Below, in pieces: positions 10,012 to 19,982 of a stretch of 52,106 bases of DNA. The stretch covers positions 1 through 52,106 of the forward strand of contig JAPMOS010000206.1 of the NCBI GenBank assembly GCA_027972325.1, read 5' to 3'. Origin of the DNA: Paratrimastix pyriformis (lineage: Eukaryota; Preaxostyla; Paratrimastigidae). The notes beneath the pieces were generated by a model. It was given only the letters and a program-made list of their open reading frames with translations. It did no database searches and was not told the origin of the DNA. Position numbers and translations under genes: made by a program. How positions within the stretch are numbered: position 1 is the stretch's first letter; every line of letters begins with the position of its first letter.

Positions 10012-11144
10012 TCACAACGCGCTGGCGTGGCGGAGCGGCCGGGCGGTGACGCGGCGTGGCCGCCGACAGCGAGAGCGACGAAGCAGGCGAGCCTGGCGGC
10101 AGGGCGGAGGCGGAGGCGCCGGACGCACGGCCTGGACGAGATCCGTGGCGGCGAGCGGCGCGGCGGCGCCAGGGGCACGGGGCGGCGGCGGCGGCGGCGC
10201 CGGGGCGAACATCAGGTCGGTGAAGTTGCTGTCGACGCCCGTCTGCACGTAGTGCTGCGCAAACACTTTGGCCGAAGCCCAGCGGCCCAGGTGCAGGATC
10301 TTGTCGGGCATGACCTCGCGCGCAATGGCCCAGCTGGCCCCGCCACGGCGGAAGCCGCGGGCCGAGAGGAGCGAGCGATCGCCCCGCCGGCGACGATGAC
10401 CTCGTTGAGGATGTGGCTGATGGTGGCCGGCTTGACGCCCTCGTAGGGGCGGCGCAGCTGGATAACGACCCGCGACGGTCCGGGCGGGTCGGGGCGCATG
10501 GCGCGCGTGCGGCGGAGCCAGCACTGGTAGCAGCTCACCGGGTCGAGCAGCGCATCGGCGGCGCGCCAGATGGTGACGGAGGCGCCCTGGGCGGTGTAGT
10601 CGTTCTTGAAGCCCAGCAGGCAGACCACCAGCCGATCGGCGGCCGGCGGCACGGCCACCTGCGCCACGGTGGGCAGGGTCACGTCCGAGGGCCGAAGCAG
10701 CGCCAGGAAGGCCAGCAGGGCGACCAGCTTGGCGCGGAGGCGCTCCAGCGGAAGCGCGTCGTTGGGGCCCCACCGGTGGAAGAGCTCCACCAGCAGGGTG
10801 GGCGGCACGGGCAGCCCTTCTGGACGGGCTGCGTGGTGCGGCGCAGACGGATGGCCTTGCGCAGGCGTCCGTAAAGGTGGTCTCGCGCCGGGGAAGGCAC
10901 CCCAAGCGCGTCGTGAATCAGATTGACCACAGTGGCGATGAGCGACAGAGTCGACCGGGGCCGGCAGCTGGCCCGGGTAGCCTCGTCGGTGTAGTCGGCC
11001 AGCGCGCTCACGGGCATGGGCACCAGCGGGATGCCCCGGCGGGCGCAGAACCGTGCCAGGGCACGCAGCCGGTTGGTGAGGCTCTTCTCGGTGGTGGGCT
11101 TTACAGCAGCCGAGACAAGTAGCTGGCGACCTTGGGCGCTCCAA
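10012..11144 (-). CDS. DIRS-A tyrosine recombinase
   Basis: A DIRS-type tyrosine recombinase read on the minus strand. The N-terminal SAM-like part has LTNRLRALARFCARRGIPLVP, followed by a helical core (LVALLAFLALLRPSDVTLP, the box carrying the first catalytic Arg). The C-terminal box reads ARGFRRGGASWAIA, with HLGRWASAKVFAQHYV at the end, whose Tyr is the expected nucleophile. The family uses it to insert the circular DNA intermediate. Coding is in overlapping frames across this interval; the last box and the first are not in the same frame. Fossil. Confidence 0.75.
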
Positions 11145-12969
11145 TGGGCCGCTCCGGCCGCCCAGAAATCCTGAAGGCGCAGACGCGCCAGCTGAGGTTC
11201 TTCGTCGGCTCCGAGTGGCCGGAAGCAGCCGGGCGGAAGGCCCGCGGGTCCTGCGGCAGGAGCACGGGCCAGTCCACCGTCAGGGCCAGCAGCAGGGGCC
11301 ACCAGGGCTGGCTCGGCCAGACCGGGGCCAGCAGGGTGCACTCCACGCCGGGCCCGGAGTGCTGCAGGTGGCGCAGGACGCGGTGGATCTGCGAAAGGGG
11401 TTGACCCAGCTGTTCTCGCCGGGCTCCCACCGGGCCGAAAACGTGTCGGCGCGCAGGGACTGCACATCGCGGTGGCGGCTCTCGTAGCGGGGCACCTGGC
11501 GCGTCGCGAAGGTGGCCATGCGGTCGATCGAGTGCGGGCCCCAGAGCCGGTCCAGCGAGCGGAACAGCGCCGGGTGGAGCATCCAGTCGCTGCGGTCGAA
11601 GTCCCGCGAGAGCTGGTCCGCCGTGGTATTCGTCACGCCCGCCACGTGCTCGGCCTGCAGGGTAATCCCGTGGCGCGCTGCGAGGGCGTGGATGGCCCGG
11701 GCGATCCCGTCCAGGGCCTGGTTGAGGCGGCCGAACCCGTTGAGGTGGGCCACCGTCGTCGCGTTGTCGACCTGGAAGAGCACCGTGCGGCCCCGCCAGG
11801 TCGGCGTCGCGGCCCAGATGCGCAGGGCGTTGAGCACGGCCATGCTCTCGCGCTGGTTGATGGGCGTCTCGCGCATGACGCCCGTCCAGGGGCCCTGGGC
11901 TGTCTCGTTGCGCTCCAGCCAGCAGGCCCCAGCCGATGTCCGAGGCGTCCGTGGCGCAGGTCAGATCGGCCGGCGCCGGGAGCGGACAGGCCCCGTTCCA
12001 GCCCTCGAGGCCCTCCAGCCACCAGCGGAGGTCCCCCCGGGCCGGCTCGTCCAGCATCACGCAGCAGTGCCAGTTGGGGGCTGCTGCGACCACGCGGTAG
12101 ACGTTGCGCAGGAGAAACTTGGCGGGCGCCACGGCCCGCGAGACGGACAGGCAGAGGCCCGCCACGTGGGCCACCCGGCGCACGTGGGGCCGCGAGCAGC
12201 GCAGCAGCCGGGCGATCTCGTGCCGGATGGTGCGCCGCTTCTCGGCGGGCACGCAGTAGCGCACCTGGGGAGCGGTCTCGACCTCGTACCCCAGGAACTG
12301 CTGCCGCGGGGCGGGCGGATGGCACTTCTCCAGCTTGAGGTTCATGCCCGCCTGCTCCATCACGGCCACGAAGCGCGCCCACTCGCGATCGGCCTCGGCC
12401 GGCCGACTGGCCACGATGAAGTCGTCGATGTAGGAGAGCATCCGCAGGCCGCACGAGGGGCCCCGGAGGTACTCGCAGAGGGGCCTGAGAAACTTGGTAA
12501 AGGCCCACGGCGCACAGGAGAGGCCGAACGGGAGAACCGTGTAGACGTAGTAGCGGCCCCGCCAGGCGAATCCCAAGAGCTGCTGGTCGTCGGGGTGAAT
12601 GCGCAGGTGATGGTAGCCCTCGGAGAGGTCCGCCGTCGAGATGTAGTCCCCGTCGCGCAGCAGGGGCGCCAGCGTGGTCAGGTCCTCCAGCTTGAAGGCC
12701 GGCGCCTGGACGAAGGAGTTGACGAAGCGCATGTCGATGCACAGCCTCAACTTGCCGTTCTTCTTGGGCGCGCACGTCAGCGGGGAGATGTTGTGCGGCG
12801 GCGCCTGGACGGGTCGGATCGCGCCCGTCTCGAGGAGGCGAGCCACCTCCTGGTCGACGAAGGAGGCGTGCTCGGGGTGCACGTAGTTGGGCAAATGGGA
12901 GCTGCACGGCTTGCAGAGGAGCGGGATGCGGAAGCCGTGCAGGAGCCAGTTGTGCACGGGGCGGGGCAA
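11101..12969 (-). CDS. DIRS-A RT / RNase H / methyltransferase-like ORF
   Basis: A 622-codon open frame. The RT boxes are CAPKKNGKLRLCIDMRFVN, then DGDYISTADLSEGYHHLRI (catalytic Asp), VLPFGLSCAPWAFTKFLRPL and MLSYIDDFIVASRP (YIDD). An RNase H follows (LTCATDASDIGWG), and downstream a Dam-like methyltransferase segment typical of DIRS1 elements, with PVWPSQPWWPLLLAL. This enzyme set reverse-transcribes element RNA. The frame overlaps the recombinase region at its 3' end, as known for DIRS. It looks largely whole. Confidence 0.85.
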   Translation of the reverse strand: MPRPVHNWLLHGFRIPLLCKPCSSHLPNYVHPEHASFVDQEVARLLETGAIRPVQAPPHNISPLTCAPKKNGKLRLCIDMRFVNSFVQAPAFKLEDLTTLAPLLRDGDYISTADLSEGYHHLRIHPDDQQLLGFAWRGRYYVYTVLPFGLSCAPWAFTKFLRPLCEYLRGPSCGLRMLSYIDDFIVASRPAEADREWARFVAVMEQAGMNLKLEKCHPPAPRQQFLGYEVETAPQVRYCVPAEKRRTIRHEIARLLRCSRPHVRRVAHVAGLCLSVSRAVAPAKFLLRNVYRVVAAAPNWHCCVMLDEPARGDLRWWLEGLEGWNGACPLPAPADLTCATDASDIGWGLLAGAQRDSPGPLDGRHARDAHQPAREHGRAQRPAHLGRDADLAGPHGALPGRQRDDGGPPQRVRPPQPGPGRDRPGHPRPRSAPRDYPAGRARGGRDEYHGGPALAGLRPQRLDAPPGAVPLAGPALGPALDRPHGHLRDAPGAPLREPPPRCAVPARRHVFGPVGARREQLGQPLSQIHRVLRHLQHSGPGVECTLLAPVWPSQPWWPLLLALTVDWPVLLPQDPRAFRPAASGHSEPTKNLSWRVCAFRISGRPERPIGAPKVASYLSRLL

Positions 12970-14719
12970 GTGGAAATGCTCCTCCCAGAAGGCCCGGAAG
13001 GGCGGGAGGGAGGGACGCCCAGTGCTGAAGCGAGCTGGTGGTGGTGGTGGTGGTGGTGGTGGAGATGCGGCCGGCCCGAGAGCGGGGGGGATGGTCGCAC
13101 CGTGGCGGCGGCAGCGGGGAGGGCGGCGGTGATGGTGGTGGAGAAGGCGGACCCCGTTGCTGCCGCGGCGCGCGGGCTCTGCGCGCCGTTACTGCTCGCC
13201 GGCGCCGCCCGACTGCGCCTGCTGGCGCCCGCCGGCGGAGCCGTTGTTGCCGCCACCATTGTCGAAGCGGCGCCGCTGCGGGAAGCTGCGCTGCTGGCGC
13301 TGGGCAAAGTCGTTGAACCGGTCGCCGCCTCGGCCAAACCCGCCGCCATAGCTGCGCCCGCCGAAGCCGCCGCGGCCACCCGACGAGCGGAAGTCGCGAT
13401 CCCGGCCCCGCCCATGCGACGCCCGCCAGCCTGGCCGCCGCGTTGCTGCTGCTGCTGGCCGGGCAGGGCGCGCATGCCCTGAGCGAGGCGGATGGCGAAG
13501 TCGAGCTGCTGGAGGTTCTGGCCGGTGGCGACCTCGGGAGCGGTGCGGACATACTCGTACATGCGGGCCACGTCGGGGCAAGTGCTGTGCACCCAGGCGA
13601 GCCGCTTGCGGTCCACGATGGCGGAGGCAATGGAGCGAGCAAAGCAAGAGGGCGGCGCGCAAGTCCTCCTCGGTGCAGGGCAGGCGCGCCAGCCGCTCAA
13701 GGTTGAGCGATTCCCGGTGAAGGCGCTGGAGAAGCGGAATTCAGCCCTGGACTCGCGGGCAAGGCCCGTGACGGAGCCGAGCTGGGGAAAGTCGCTGGGC
13801 ACGGCAACGCCCCGGACAAATGCCCGGGCGCGCTCCAGTGCGAGCCTGTCAGAGGCCTCGCGGTCGCCAGGCTGCTGCTGCGGGTCGGCTGCGTGCCGGA
13901 GCTCATCCTCGTCGCCGGCGGCGGCAGCGTCGTCCTCGTCCGCAAATTCGCCCTCGGCGCCGGCGGCATCATCGTCGCCGCTGGGCGGGTCGGCCTCCCC
14001 GGAAAGGGACCGGGAGCAGCCGGGCGAGCCGCCGGAAGGCTGCGGCGGCTGGGACTTGGTTGGACGGGACGATGGTGGCAGTGGCCTGGTCGGGCCGAAA
14101 AAACGAGAGCGGAGCAGGCTCATCCGCGGCCGGCACGGCGGCGGCACCACCGGCACCCGGGGGCACCAGCAGCACCGCGGGCAGCAAGGCCGGCCTCCTG
14201 GGCGGGAGGCAAGGCCGCGGAGGCAGCTGCGGCCACGAGCCCGCTGCTGCTCGAGAAAGTCCCCAGCGAGGCCTCCATCACGCGCCGGATGTAGAGGTCG
14301 AGGCCTTCCTGGGGCTGGGGGGTGACGGCAGAGTGAATCTGCAGGGCCGGGGTGGGCACAGGGGGCGCGGGGGGCAGCGGGACGGTCCCCTCGGGCCCGC
14401 TCTGGGCGGCACCGTCGTCGTCGAGGTCCTGGGATGGTAGCGGAGCGGTCGCGGTGGCCAGGCCGGACGCGGCCTGCGCGGCGGAAGCAGCCTTGTGGAC
14501 AGCCGCAGCCGCCTGTAGGGCCTGCGCCGGGCTTGCCGGGCCACCGGGAGCCGCCCCTGACACGCGGGCATCCGTAACCATCAGCCGGTCCAAGAAGGTC
14601 GAGCCCGGGCCGCGAGTGCCCCTTCCCGCCGAAACGGCACTCGAAGAGCCACTCGAAGAGCCGTTGGGGGTCGGATTGGGTGTCCCAGGAGTTGGAACCT
14701 TGATGTTGATCTTGGGCAT
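12970..14719 (-). CDS. DIRS-A gag-like protein
   Basis: Begins at ATG 14719 with MPKINIKVPTPGTPNPTPN. It is rich in Ala, Pro, Gly and Ser at the N-terminus, then acidic (EFADEDDAAAAGDEDEL), then a helical part with DRKRLAWVHSTCPDVARMYEY and LAQGMRALPGQQQQQ, then an Arg/Gly-rich region and a His run (13038-13062, encoded by GGT/CAC repeats). DIRS gag proteins are poorly conserved; the call rests on position upstream of the RT in an intact DIRS frame and on the NLQQLDFAIRLAQGM-type helical segment. Coding moves between overlapping frames, so it is probably broken a few times. Confidence 0.6.
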
Positions 14720-14750
14720 CGGAGGGTAAAAAACGGGTGTTCACCACGAA

Positions 14751-15331
14751 AAAACGAAGGCACTGTGCTGGTCCGGGGCGCCCCCTTAAGTACTGGAATT
14801 GGGCGGGAAATTTCAGATCTCATTTTTTCAACTTTTGCTCTGTTGTGATTTCGACATCCGTGCTTTTTTACCCTCTCTTGGGACCCCTTCCGGAGCCCAA
14901 ATCGGGGTCACTTCACGGTTCGATCATGGACCGTTGGCCCGCAATTACCTTAACGGTTTTCGGAGATCGGAGATTTGCCGAATCTCGGGCCGTTAACCCC
15001 GAATCTCACCCCTTCCGATGCGTGTTAAATTTTTTCTTTTCGCCCGATGTTCTTGGCTCCCTTTGACCTCTCTCTCCGATTTTTGTTGTGATTTATGGAC
15101 GCGTATTGGACACGCTGCCCGTCGTGACCATACGATTTTAATTTTAGGATTGGTTTTTTTCGGTCGAACCAACCCTATCGACCACCGGTCGACCCATGTC
15201 CATCCTGACCGGTTCTCCACCCAGGACACTTTTTTTGAGATGTTTCCAAGTGCTTTCACCTGGGTTTGACTTGTGACTTTTCTGCATTGTGTGGTGTTTA
15301 TCATGAAGAACAAGGAGATATAGCACCTAGA
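14751..15331 (-). repeat. DIRS-A right inverted terminal repeat
   Basis: Inverted copy of 8785-9360; it ends with the complement of AGGTGCTATATCTCC. The outer right tip, 15332-15385, is unique to this end and reappears complemented in the ICR. Confidence 0.92.
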
Positions 15332-15385
15332 CTGCCGAAGACGGAGGCTGTCGGCTGCTATCCTGAGTCTTACGATGGATAGTGA

Positions 15386-15963
15386 CATACTCAATCTGAC
15401 ACGATATTCTGAGAGGTTTTTGTGTGTAGTTGAGGGCTCCAATGTTGATTTTTGCCTCGTTTTCAATTAGTTGTGATGCAACCTTAACTTTACTGTGTGA
15501 AGGTTGACTTAGAAATTTTCAACATTTTTCCTGTACAAAAACGGTAACTCGTGACAGAGCGTAGATCGACGTTCACAGCCACGGCTTTTTCGAATCAGCA
15601 TCATATGAATAAGATAGCTCGACATTTCCTAAGAAATCTGACAGTTACTTAACGTGCACGAGGCTGCACAAGTTTTGACGCGTTCAATTTTCAATACAAA
15701 CTGAACTTCATCCTTATATCCAAATTGTTGTCCTGACACTAAATGTAAGTGTCTGGGCTTATTTTAAACATGGAAAACAGTGATTTTTCATGCTCAGATG
15801 TGGTACTGTCAAAGTACTTCGAGTCAATGTCAAAAAGTGATATCTCATGTCAAAGGTGAGAAAACATAAGGTGTGTCTTTTTATGAATGTCTACATGTTT
15901 CCTTACATAACTAAATGATTCTGACGCCTTGGATCACTTAGTTCTTATGTTCTACAGTCAAAG
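15386..15963. other. AT-rich flank of the island, no gene seen
   Basis: 578 bp between the right end of DIRS-A and the target duplication of the LTR element. Composition matches the virus-like island. Only very short frames exist (for example a 29-codon one at 15771). Probably the region downstream of the capsid gene. Confidence 0.5.
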
Positions 15964-15967
15964 TGCC

Positions 15968-16052
15968 TGTGCGTGTTAGGCGTTTGGAATAGGATTGTGC
16001 TCCTGGGTAATATACTCGTGCAGGCACCCTCTCTGCACCCACCCTGCCCACA
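15968..16052 (+). repeat. 5' LTR (85 bp)
   Basis: Starts TGTGCGTGTTAGG, ends CTGCCCACA; TG...CA termini as in LTR elements. Unusually short for an LTR. Appears identical to 18660-18744. A self-complementary GTATCGATAC follows immediately. Confidence 0.9.
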
Positions 16053-16116
16053 GTATCGATACTGGGCACTTCTCCTTTTTTCTTGATTTCAACTAGTGCC
16101 TGGTAACCGTTACACC

Positions 16117-17160
16117 ATGTCTAGACAGAAATTCGCCACCATTCTTTTGCCGTCGAAGATTCGGAGCATGAAGCCGGAAGCTTTTGTTTCACCTTTGCCG
16201 AGTCTTCCTCGCCTCCGCAACATCTTGAACTTTGAAGAGTGTGTGAGATTTGAGGACACCATCTCACAGACTATTGGATCGATTGATGGCCTTCCTGTTG
16301 ATTTGAGGCAATTGGTCCCTCCTTCTGCGGTGGGTATTCTTTTGCGTTACAATCAACATTGCTTCGATTCTTGTGAAGATCTCTTTGATTCGCTTTACGA
16401 CATCTCTCGACCGAAATCAAATTTTCTCCGAACTCGTCTTTTGGCATCGCTTGTTTTTTCTCCTCCACCGACGTCTGAGCAAATCGCCTTCTCACTTGAG
16501 GAACATATTTGGAAGTTCCTCAGGTTTGTTGATGGGTTGAAGTTCCCGGCTGAGGCCGCCGCGAAGCTCTTTCTCAAGTCTTTCCGCGGTTTCTTTGGCG
16601 ACATGGTCAAGGATGAGTTCCTTGTTGGTTGCGCCGCGTCTCCTTCTTCGGACGATGATTCCTCTTCGTCTTCGTCTGAGGACGAGAAGCCAGCTCCTTT
16701 GGCTTCTGCCACTTCTGTTCCGGCCACTTCTGGTTCTGACCCGCGGGTACTTCTGCCGGGGTTGCGAAGACGCCTGCCGAACAGGCCGCTCAGGAGCTGG
16801 CGGCCCTGGATCAGGAAACCGAGTTGCATCGAGCGGTCGAGCGCGTGCGCGATCTTGCGCAGAGACTTGACGAGGCTGCAGCGCTCCATCTGTCACGAGG
16901 TGTCACGACCGCTCCTCGCCCTGTTTTCGGCCACTCCTTCGGCCATGGCCATCACCGTGAACGTGCTTTCGCCGGCCGTGTTCCTTTTCAACCTCCGACT
17001 CCGTCTCCTCCGGCCACTGCCTCGGTCCCCCCGCATCCGACTTCGCGGGGCTCCGTCGAGCGTAGCCGCCTTCGTGACCAGGGGCTTTGCACATGGTGTC
17101 ATTCCCCCGGTCATGTGATCTCGGATTGTCCGGGCAACGATCATGGAATTCCCGGACGGA
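16117..17160 (+). CDS. LTR-element gag-like protein with CCHC knuckle
   Basis: ATG at 16117 opens MSRQKFATILLPSKIRSM. A helical capsid-like region follows (LPSLPRLRNILNFEECVRFE, then LPVDLRQLVPPSAVGILLRY and FPAEAAAKLFLKSFRGFFGD), then an acidic Ser run. A zinc knuckle, CTWCHSPGHVISDC, lies near 17090-17131 in the overlapping frame that continues to the protease-like part. Gag would package element RNA. No similarity to a named gag family is claimed; the call comes from the LTRs and the knuckle. Fossil. Confidence 0.65.
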
Positions 17161-17399
17161 GCAGGTATCATCCTGAGAACAACGGGGCCCCGAGGTTGGC
17201 CCCAACCGTCCACCTGCTCCTGCTCCACCTCCTTCGACGTCTCCAGCCCTTTGGGTACTTCCACCACATCGGCTCCCACTTTCGGTGGCGGACGGTACCA
17301 CGCCGTTCGCGGAACCCGGCTCACTTGCGGCTTCTCCAAGCCTGTCCACCACCGGCTGGGGTTCCTCCCACTCCTGTTGGGCCTGTCACCTCTGTCGTA

Positions 17400-18524
17400 C
17401 CGGCTGGCACCCCCGCACCTTCAGCTTCTGTTGTGGCCACCACTCCATGCTCTGGGGCAGCTACCACCGCTGTCACTTTCCCATCTTTCGGGAAGCTTGA
17501 CCCTCAGCTTACCACAACGGTTGTTGTGAACGGGGTGTCCGCGCCCGCTCTCTTGGACACTGGCGCAATGATTTCCGTTATCTCACCGGCTTTTGCGCAT
17601 GATCTGGCACTACCGGTTGTGGAGGACGGCCCGGTTCGCTCGGTATTGCTCGCTGATGGCAGTCGTACTTCTGTTCAGCGTTTCAGTCCCGTTACTTTGA
17701 GGCTGAGCCCCGAATGCAAGCCTCAACAGGCCGTCTTGTACCATCTGGGTCGTGACCCGTTGATCTTGGTTGGTCTCTCTGAATTGCGCGGGCATGGCCT
17801 TGTTCTTGGTGATACTCCAACCATCACTCCTCTCAACATCCCTGTTGATGATGACGACAACGATCTGGGTGATGATGATTATGGTGGTGAGGCCATTGTG
17901 GGACGCTTGGTTTTGGCCGGTCCCCTTGGTGCTCTTGATTCTGACGGCCAGCCAGATTTGGCCGCCCTTGCTCTTGCTGCTCCGCGCATCGCCACTCTTG
18001 CCACTCCGCCTTCCGGAGTCTCGGAATCCTCGCCTGTGTGGATTGCACCCGCTTCTGAACAGCCTCACCTTGGGAAGGCTGCACCGACCCTTCCTGTTGT
18101 TCGCCGTGATGTTCTCACCGACCCTGAGGCCCAGCAGGTTACCGACCTTCTCGGCGAGTATGCGCATCTTTTCGGGGGACTCACCTCTTCCCCCGCGGTG
18201 ATGGAGCCTTTTCGGGTCCAGCTCTTGCCTGGAGCCAGCCCTGTCTCGACCCCTCCCCGGCGTTTTCACAGGAAAAAGGAGGCCTTTGTGAAGAGACAGA
18301 TTGATGACTGGCTTTCCCTAATCCTTGAGTTCCTGGTGCATTGGCTCGGCTATTCCGACGCCGATGAGACCTGGGAGCCGGACGAGAACTGTGCTGGGAA
18401 CGCACAGGTGAAGGAATACGTCCGGGCTCACCCTGATGCCCGGCCTGGTTCGGAGGACCGGCCCCAGCCCAAGCCTCGTGGCCAGCCCCGTCGGGCCCAC
18501 AAGGCCGCGAGGGGGAAGGGGTAG
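17400..18524 (+). CDS. LTR-element protease-like and chromodomain-like region
   Basis: In one frame: ALLDTGAMISVISPAFAHDL (the D-T-G-A box of retropepsins, near 17550), a core with SVLLADGSRTSVQRF, an acidic stretch (DDDDNDLGDDDYGG), the phrase VMEPFRVQLLPGASP that in Ty3/Gypsy elements lies just before the RT, and finally LEFLVHWLGYSDADETWEPD. This last is a chromodomain signature (F-x-V-x-W-x-G-Y ... T-W-E-P) at the C-terminus, ending at 18524. In chromoviruses it belongs to the end of integrase and directs insertion to marked chromatin. Confidence 0.75.
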   Translation, partial: PAGTPAPSASVVATTPCSGAATTAVTFPSFGKLDPQLTTTVVVNGVSAPALLDTGAMISVISPAFAHDLALPVVEDGPVRSVLLADGSRTSVQRFSPVTLRLSPECKPQQAVLYHLGRDPLILVGLSELRGHGLVLGDTPTITPLNIPVDDDDNDLGDDDYGGEAIVGRLVLAGPLGALDSDGQPDLAALALAAPRIATLATPPSGVSESSPVWIAPASEQPHLGKAAPTLPVVRRDVLTDPEAQQVTDLLGEYAHLFGGLTSSPAVMEPFRVQLLPGASPVSTPPRRFHRKKEAFVKRQIDDWLSLILEFLVHWLGYSDADETWEPDENCAGNAQVKEYVRAHPDARPGSEDRPQPKPRGQPRRAHKAARGKG

Positions 18525-18659
18525 GGGTCTTGACTTGTCGTTTGTCGTAAAGCCGAACTTCTTTCCCTTTGTTTTGTCTATTCCATCCGTCTTCTTCGCC
18601 CTGCCTTTGCCATTCCCCTTCCTCTCCCTCACCTGTGTCTTCGTCTCGAAGGGGGGTAG

Positions 18660-18744
18660 TGTGCGTGTTAGGCGTTTGGAATAGGATTGTGCTCCTGGGT
18701 AATATACTCGTGCAGGCACCCTCTCTGCACCCACCCTGCCCACA
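18660..18744 (+). repeat. 3' LTR (85 bp)
   Basis: Copy of the 5' LTR, preceded by a polypurine tract at 18648-18656 and followed by the target duplication TGCC. Confidence 0.9.
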
Positions 18745-18748
18745 TGCC

Positions 18749-19929
18749 TTGTTTTGTGTTATATCGGTACCATGCTCGTCCGTATGCTAATACGTTCAAA
18801 GTACAGTTGTGAGGCAATCCCGCTGTGAAAGTCACGACTAATTTAGGGTTAGAATACTCTTTTAGCACAATGGTACCATACACATTACCGTATGATTCAA
18901 TATCGTCATCCTTGCTTGGTAGTCCTGAAAAGCGTAGAGTGTAGATGTTCTTGTCAAATGCCTTCCGGAAATACATCATCTGTTGGAATTCTTGTGATTT
19001 AGCACTAATGGCTGTATCTGGATAGTTCTTGTTGTCAACAGAAAGGTGATATTCCGAGATATAGGCTGTTCCGGTGAATGGTGCTCCTGTCGTGTCATCA
19101 GACAGATACATCGATAGATACTCAACTTCATCAAATGGTAGGTCACATGTTATCGATGTGGCACCTTGTGAGATTAGATATACTTGGTTGAATCAACGAA
19201 TTCATTCTGTACTGTAACCATTCCTGCTTCATCCATATTGCTCCGTAGAATTGCCTTCTTCTCATCTTCATGCATTGTCATGTAGTTAGCTACGAGTTCA
19301 ACATCGAGAAAAGTGTTGGTTAAAGTAGCTCCAACTGTGGAAGATGATGCTATTTCTGATATAGGGGCTATTTCGACTTCAAAATAGGGATTTGCTTGTA
19401 AGATGTCGAGCCGTAGAGGGTTAAAGTCAATGAATGGATTTGGTATGTAAATCAGTCCTTCCTGTTGTTGCGATGGATCAATGTCTGTGCCGGTTGCTCC
19501 AATACGTGCGTTCTGCATCATCAGTGATTTGCGTTCCTGTATGGCACGCTGGTAATATTGATATATACCTGCACTGTCCAACTTGTATATTTCACGTCCT
19601 TGGTGCTTAAACTTAAGGGATTTGATGAGCTTCATCATGTATCCACCTACGTAAGTCACCGTGCCGGCTGATGCTGTAGTAGCTCCGAGTCTGATGTGTA
19701 GGTGTATGTCATTACCTGAGAGTAGTCCGCTGTATTTATTAATGTCAAACTGTGCGACACTTCCAAATGATATTTGCCGGTTAGGCTTGATTACTACCGG
19801 GTCCGTTACAATCTTAGGCTTGCGTATCTTAGTGGTTTTGTCATCCGTAAACTCATTGATTTTGATTGCATTCCTTTCGAGGTCTGAGTTCTGTGTAGTG
19901 TGTGATTTTAGAATAATAGCCGTTGCCAT
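18749..19929 (-). pseudogene. Major capsid protein-like gene (virus-like, fossil)
   Basis: Minus strand, start MATAIILKSHTTQNSDLERN. The N-terminal half has KPNRQISFGSVAQFDINKYS and MMKLIKSLKFKHQGREIYKL; the C-terminal half has YISEYHLSVDNKNYPDTAIS and QEFQQMMYFRKAFDKNIYTL. The run of beta-strand-like segments and the Y-x-L-S-V-D-N-K phrase in the second half resemble double jelly-roll capsid proteins of Polinton-like and nucleocytoplasmic viruses. It lies 54 bp from the packaging ATPase on the same strand, a usual pairing. The gene is broken: the LTR element sits near its 3' end, and there is about one further break. Exact family is uncertain. Confidence 0.6.
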
Positions 19930-19982
19930 AGTGTGATAATTAATATCATACTAAGATAAAAAATACTCAAATTATAAAAATC

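Larger units (their letters stand above)
8756..15385 (-). mobile_element. DIRS-A, tyrosine-recombinase retrotransposon
   Basis: A DIRS-group fossil of about 6.6 kb, coded on the minus strand: gag-like protein, RT/RNase H/methyltransferase and tyrosine recombinase, with the family's inverted terminal repeats and internal complementary region (ICR). The ends are defined by comparison of both termini with the ICR: the left end reads TGAGTCGACAGCC and the right end ATGGATAGTGA, both sharing TGA where the ICR joins them. As is usual for DIRS elements there is no target-site duplication. The inverted repeats are nearly identical, so the insertion looks young. Main frames are long; overlapping frames are normal in this family. 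It looks close to whole, with perhaps a few breaks in the gag part. Confidence 0.9.
15968..18744 (+). mobile_element. Short LTR element with 85-bp LTRs (Ty3/Gypsy chromovirus-like)
   Basis: Two 85-bp direct repeats (15968-16052 and 18660-18744), starting TGTGCGTG and ending CCCACA, appear identical. TGCC is present on both sides (15964-15967 and 18745-18748), giving a 4-bp target duplication (5 bp if limits are shifted by one). A polypurine tract (GAAGGGGGG) sits just before the 3' LTR. Parts seen: gag-like, CCHC knuckle, aspartic-protease-like box and a chromodomain-like end. RT and integrase are not recognised, and at 2.8 kb it is short for the family, so it was probably mobilised in trans. 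Identical LTRs mean a recent insertion. It lies inside the virus-like capsid gene. Confidence 0.88.

Noticed and set aside
13038-13062. GGT/CAC run read as a possible microsatellite or regulatory element
   Set aside because: It lies in the coding part of DIRS-A gag and codes a His run on the minus strand; no separate role is supported.
11512-13482. Long plus-strand open frame of 656 codons
   Set aside because: It is the mirror of the DIRS-A RT and gag genes on the minus strand; its composition is Arg/Ala/Gly-rich shadow and it contains no domain.
16088-16112. TGGTAACCGTTACACC as a tRNA primer-binding site of the LTR element
   Set aside because: It starts about 45 bp inside the LTR edge rather than beside it, and its match to a particular tRNA could not be judged.
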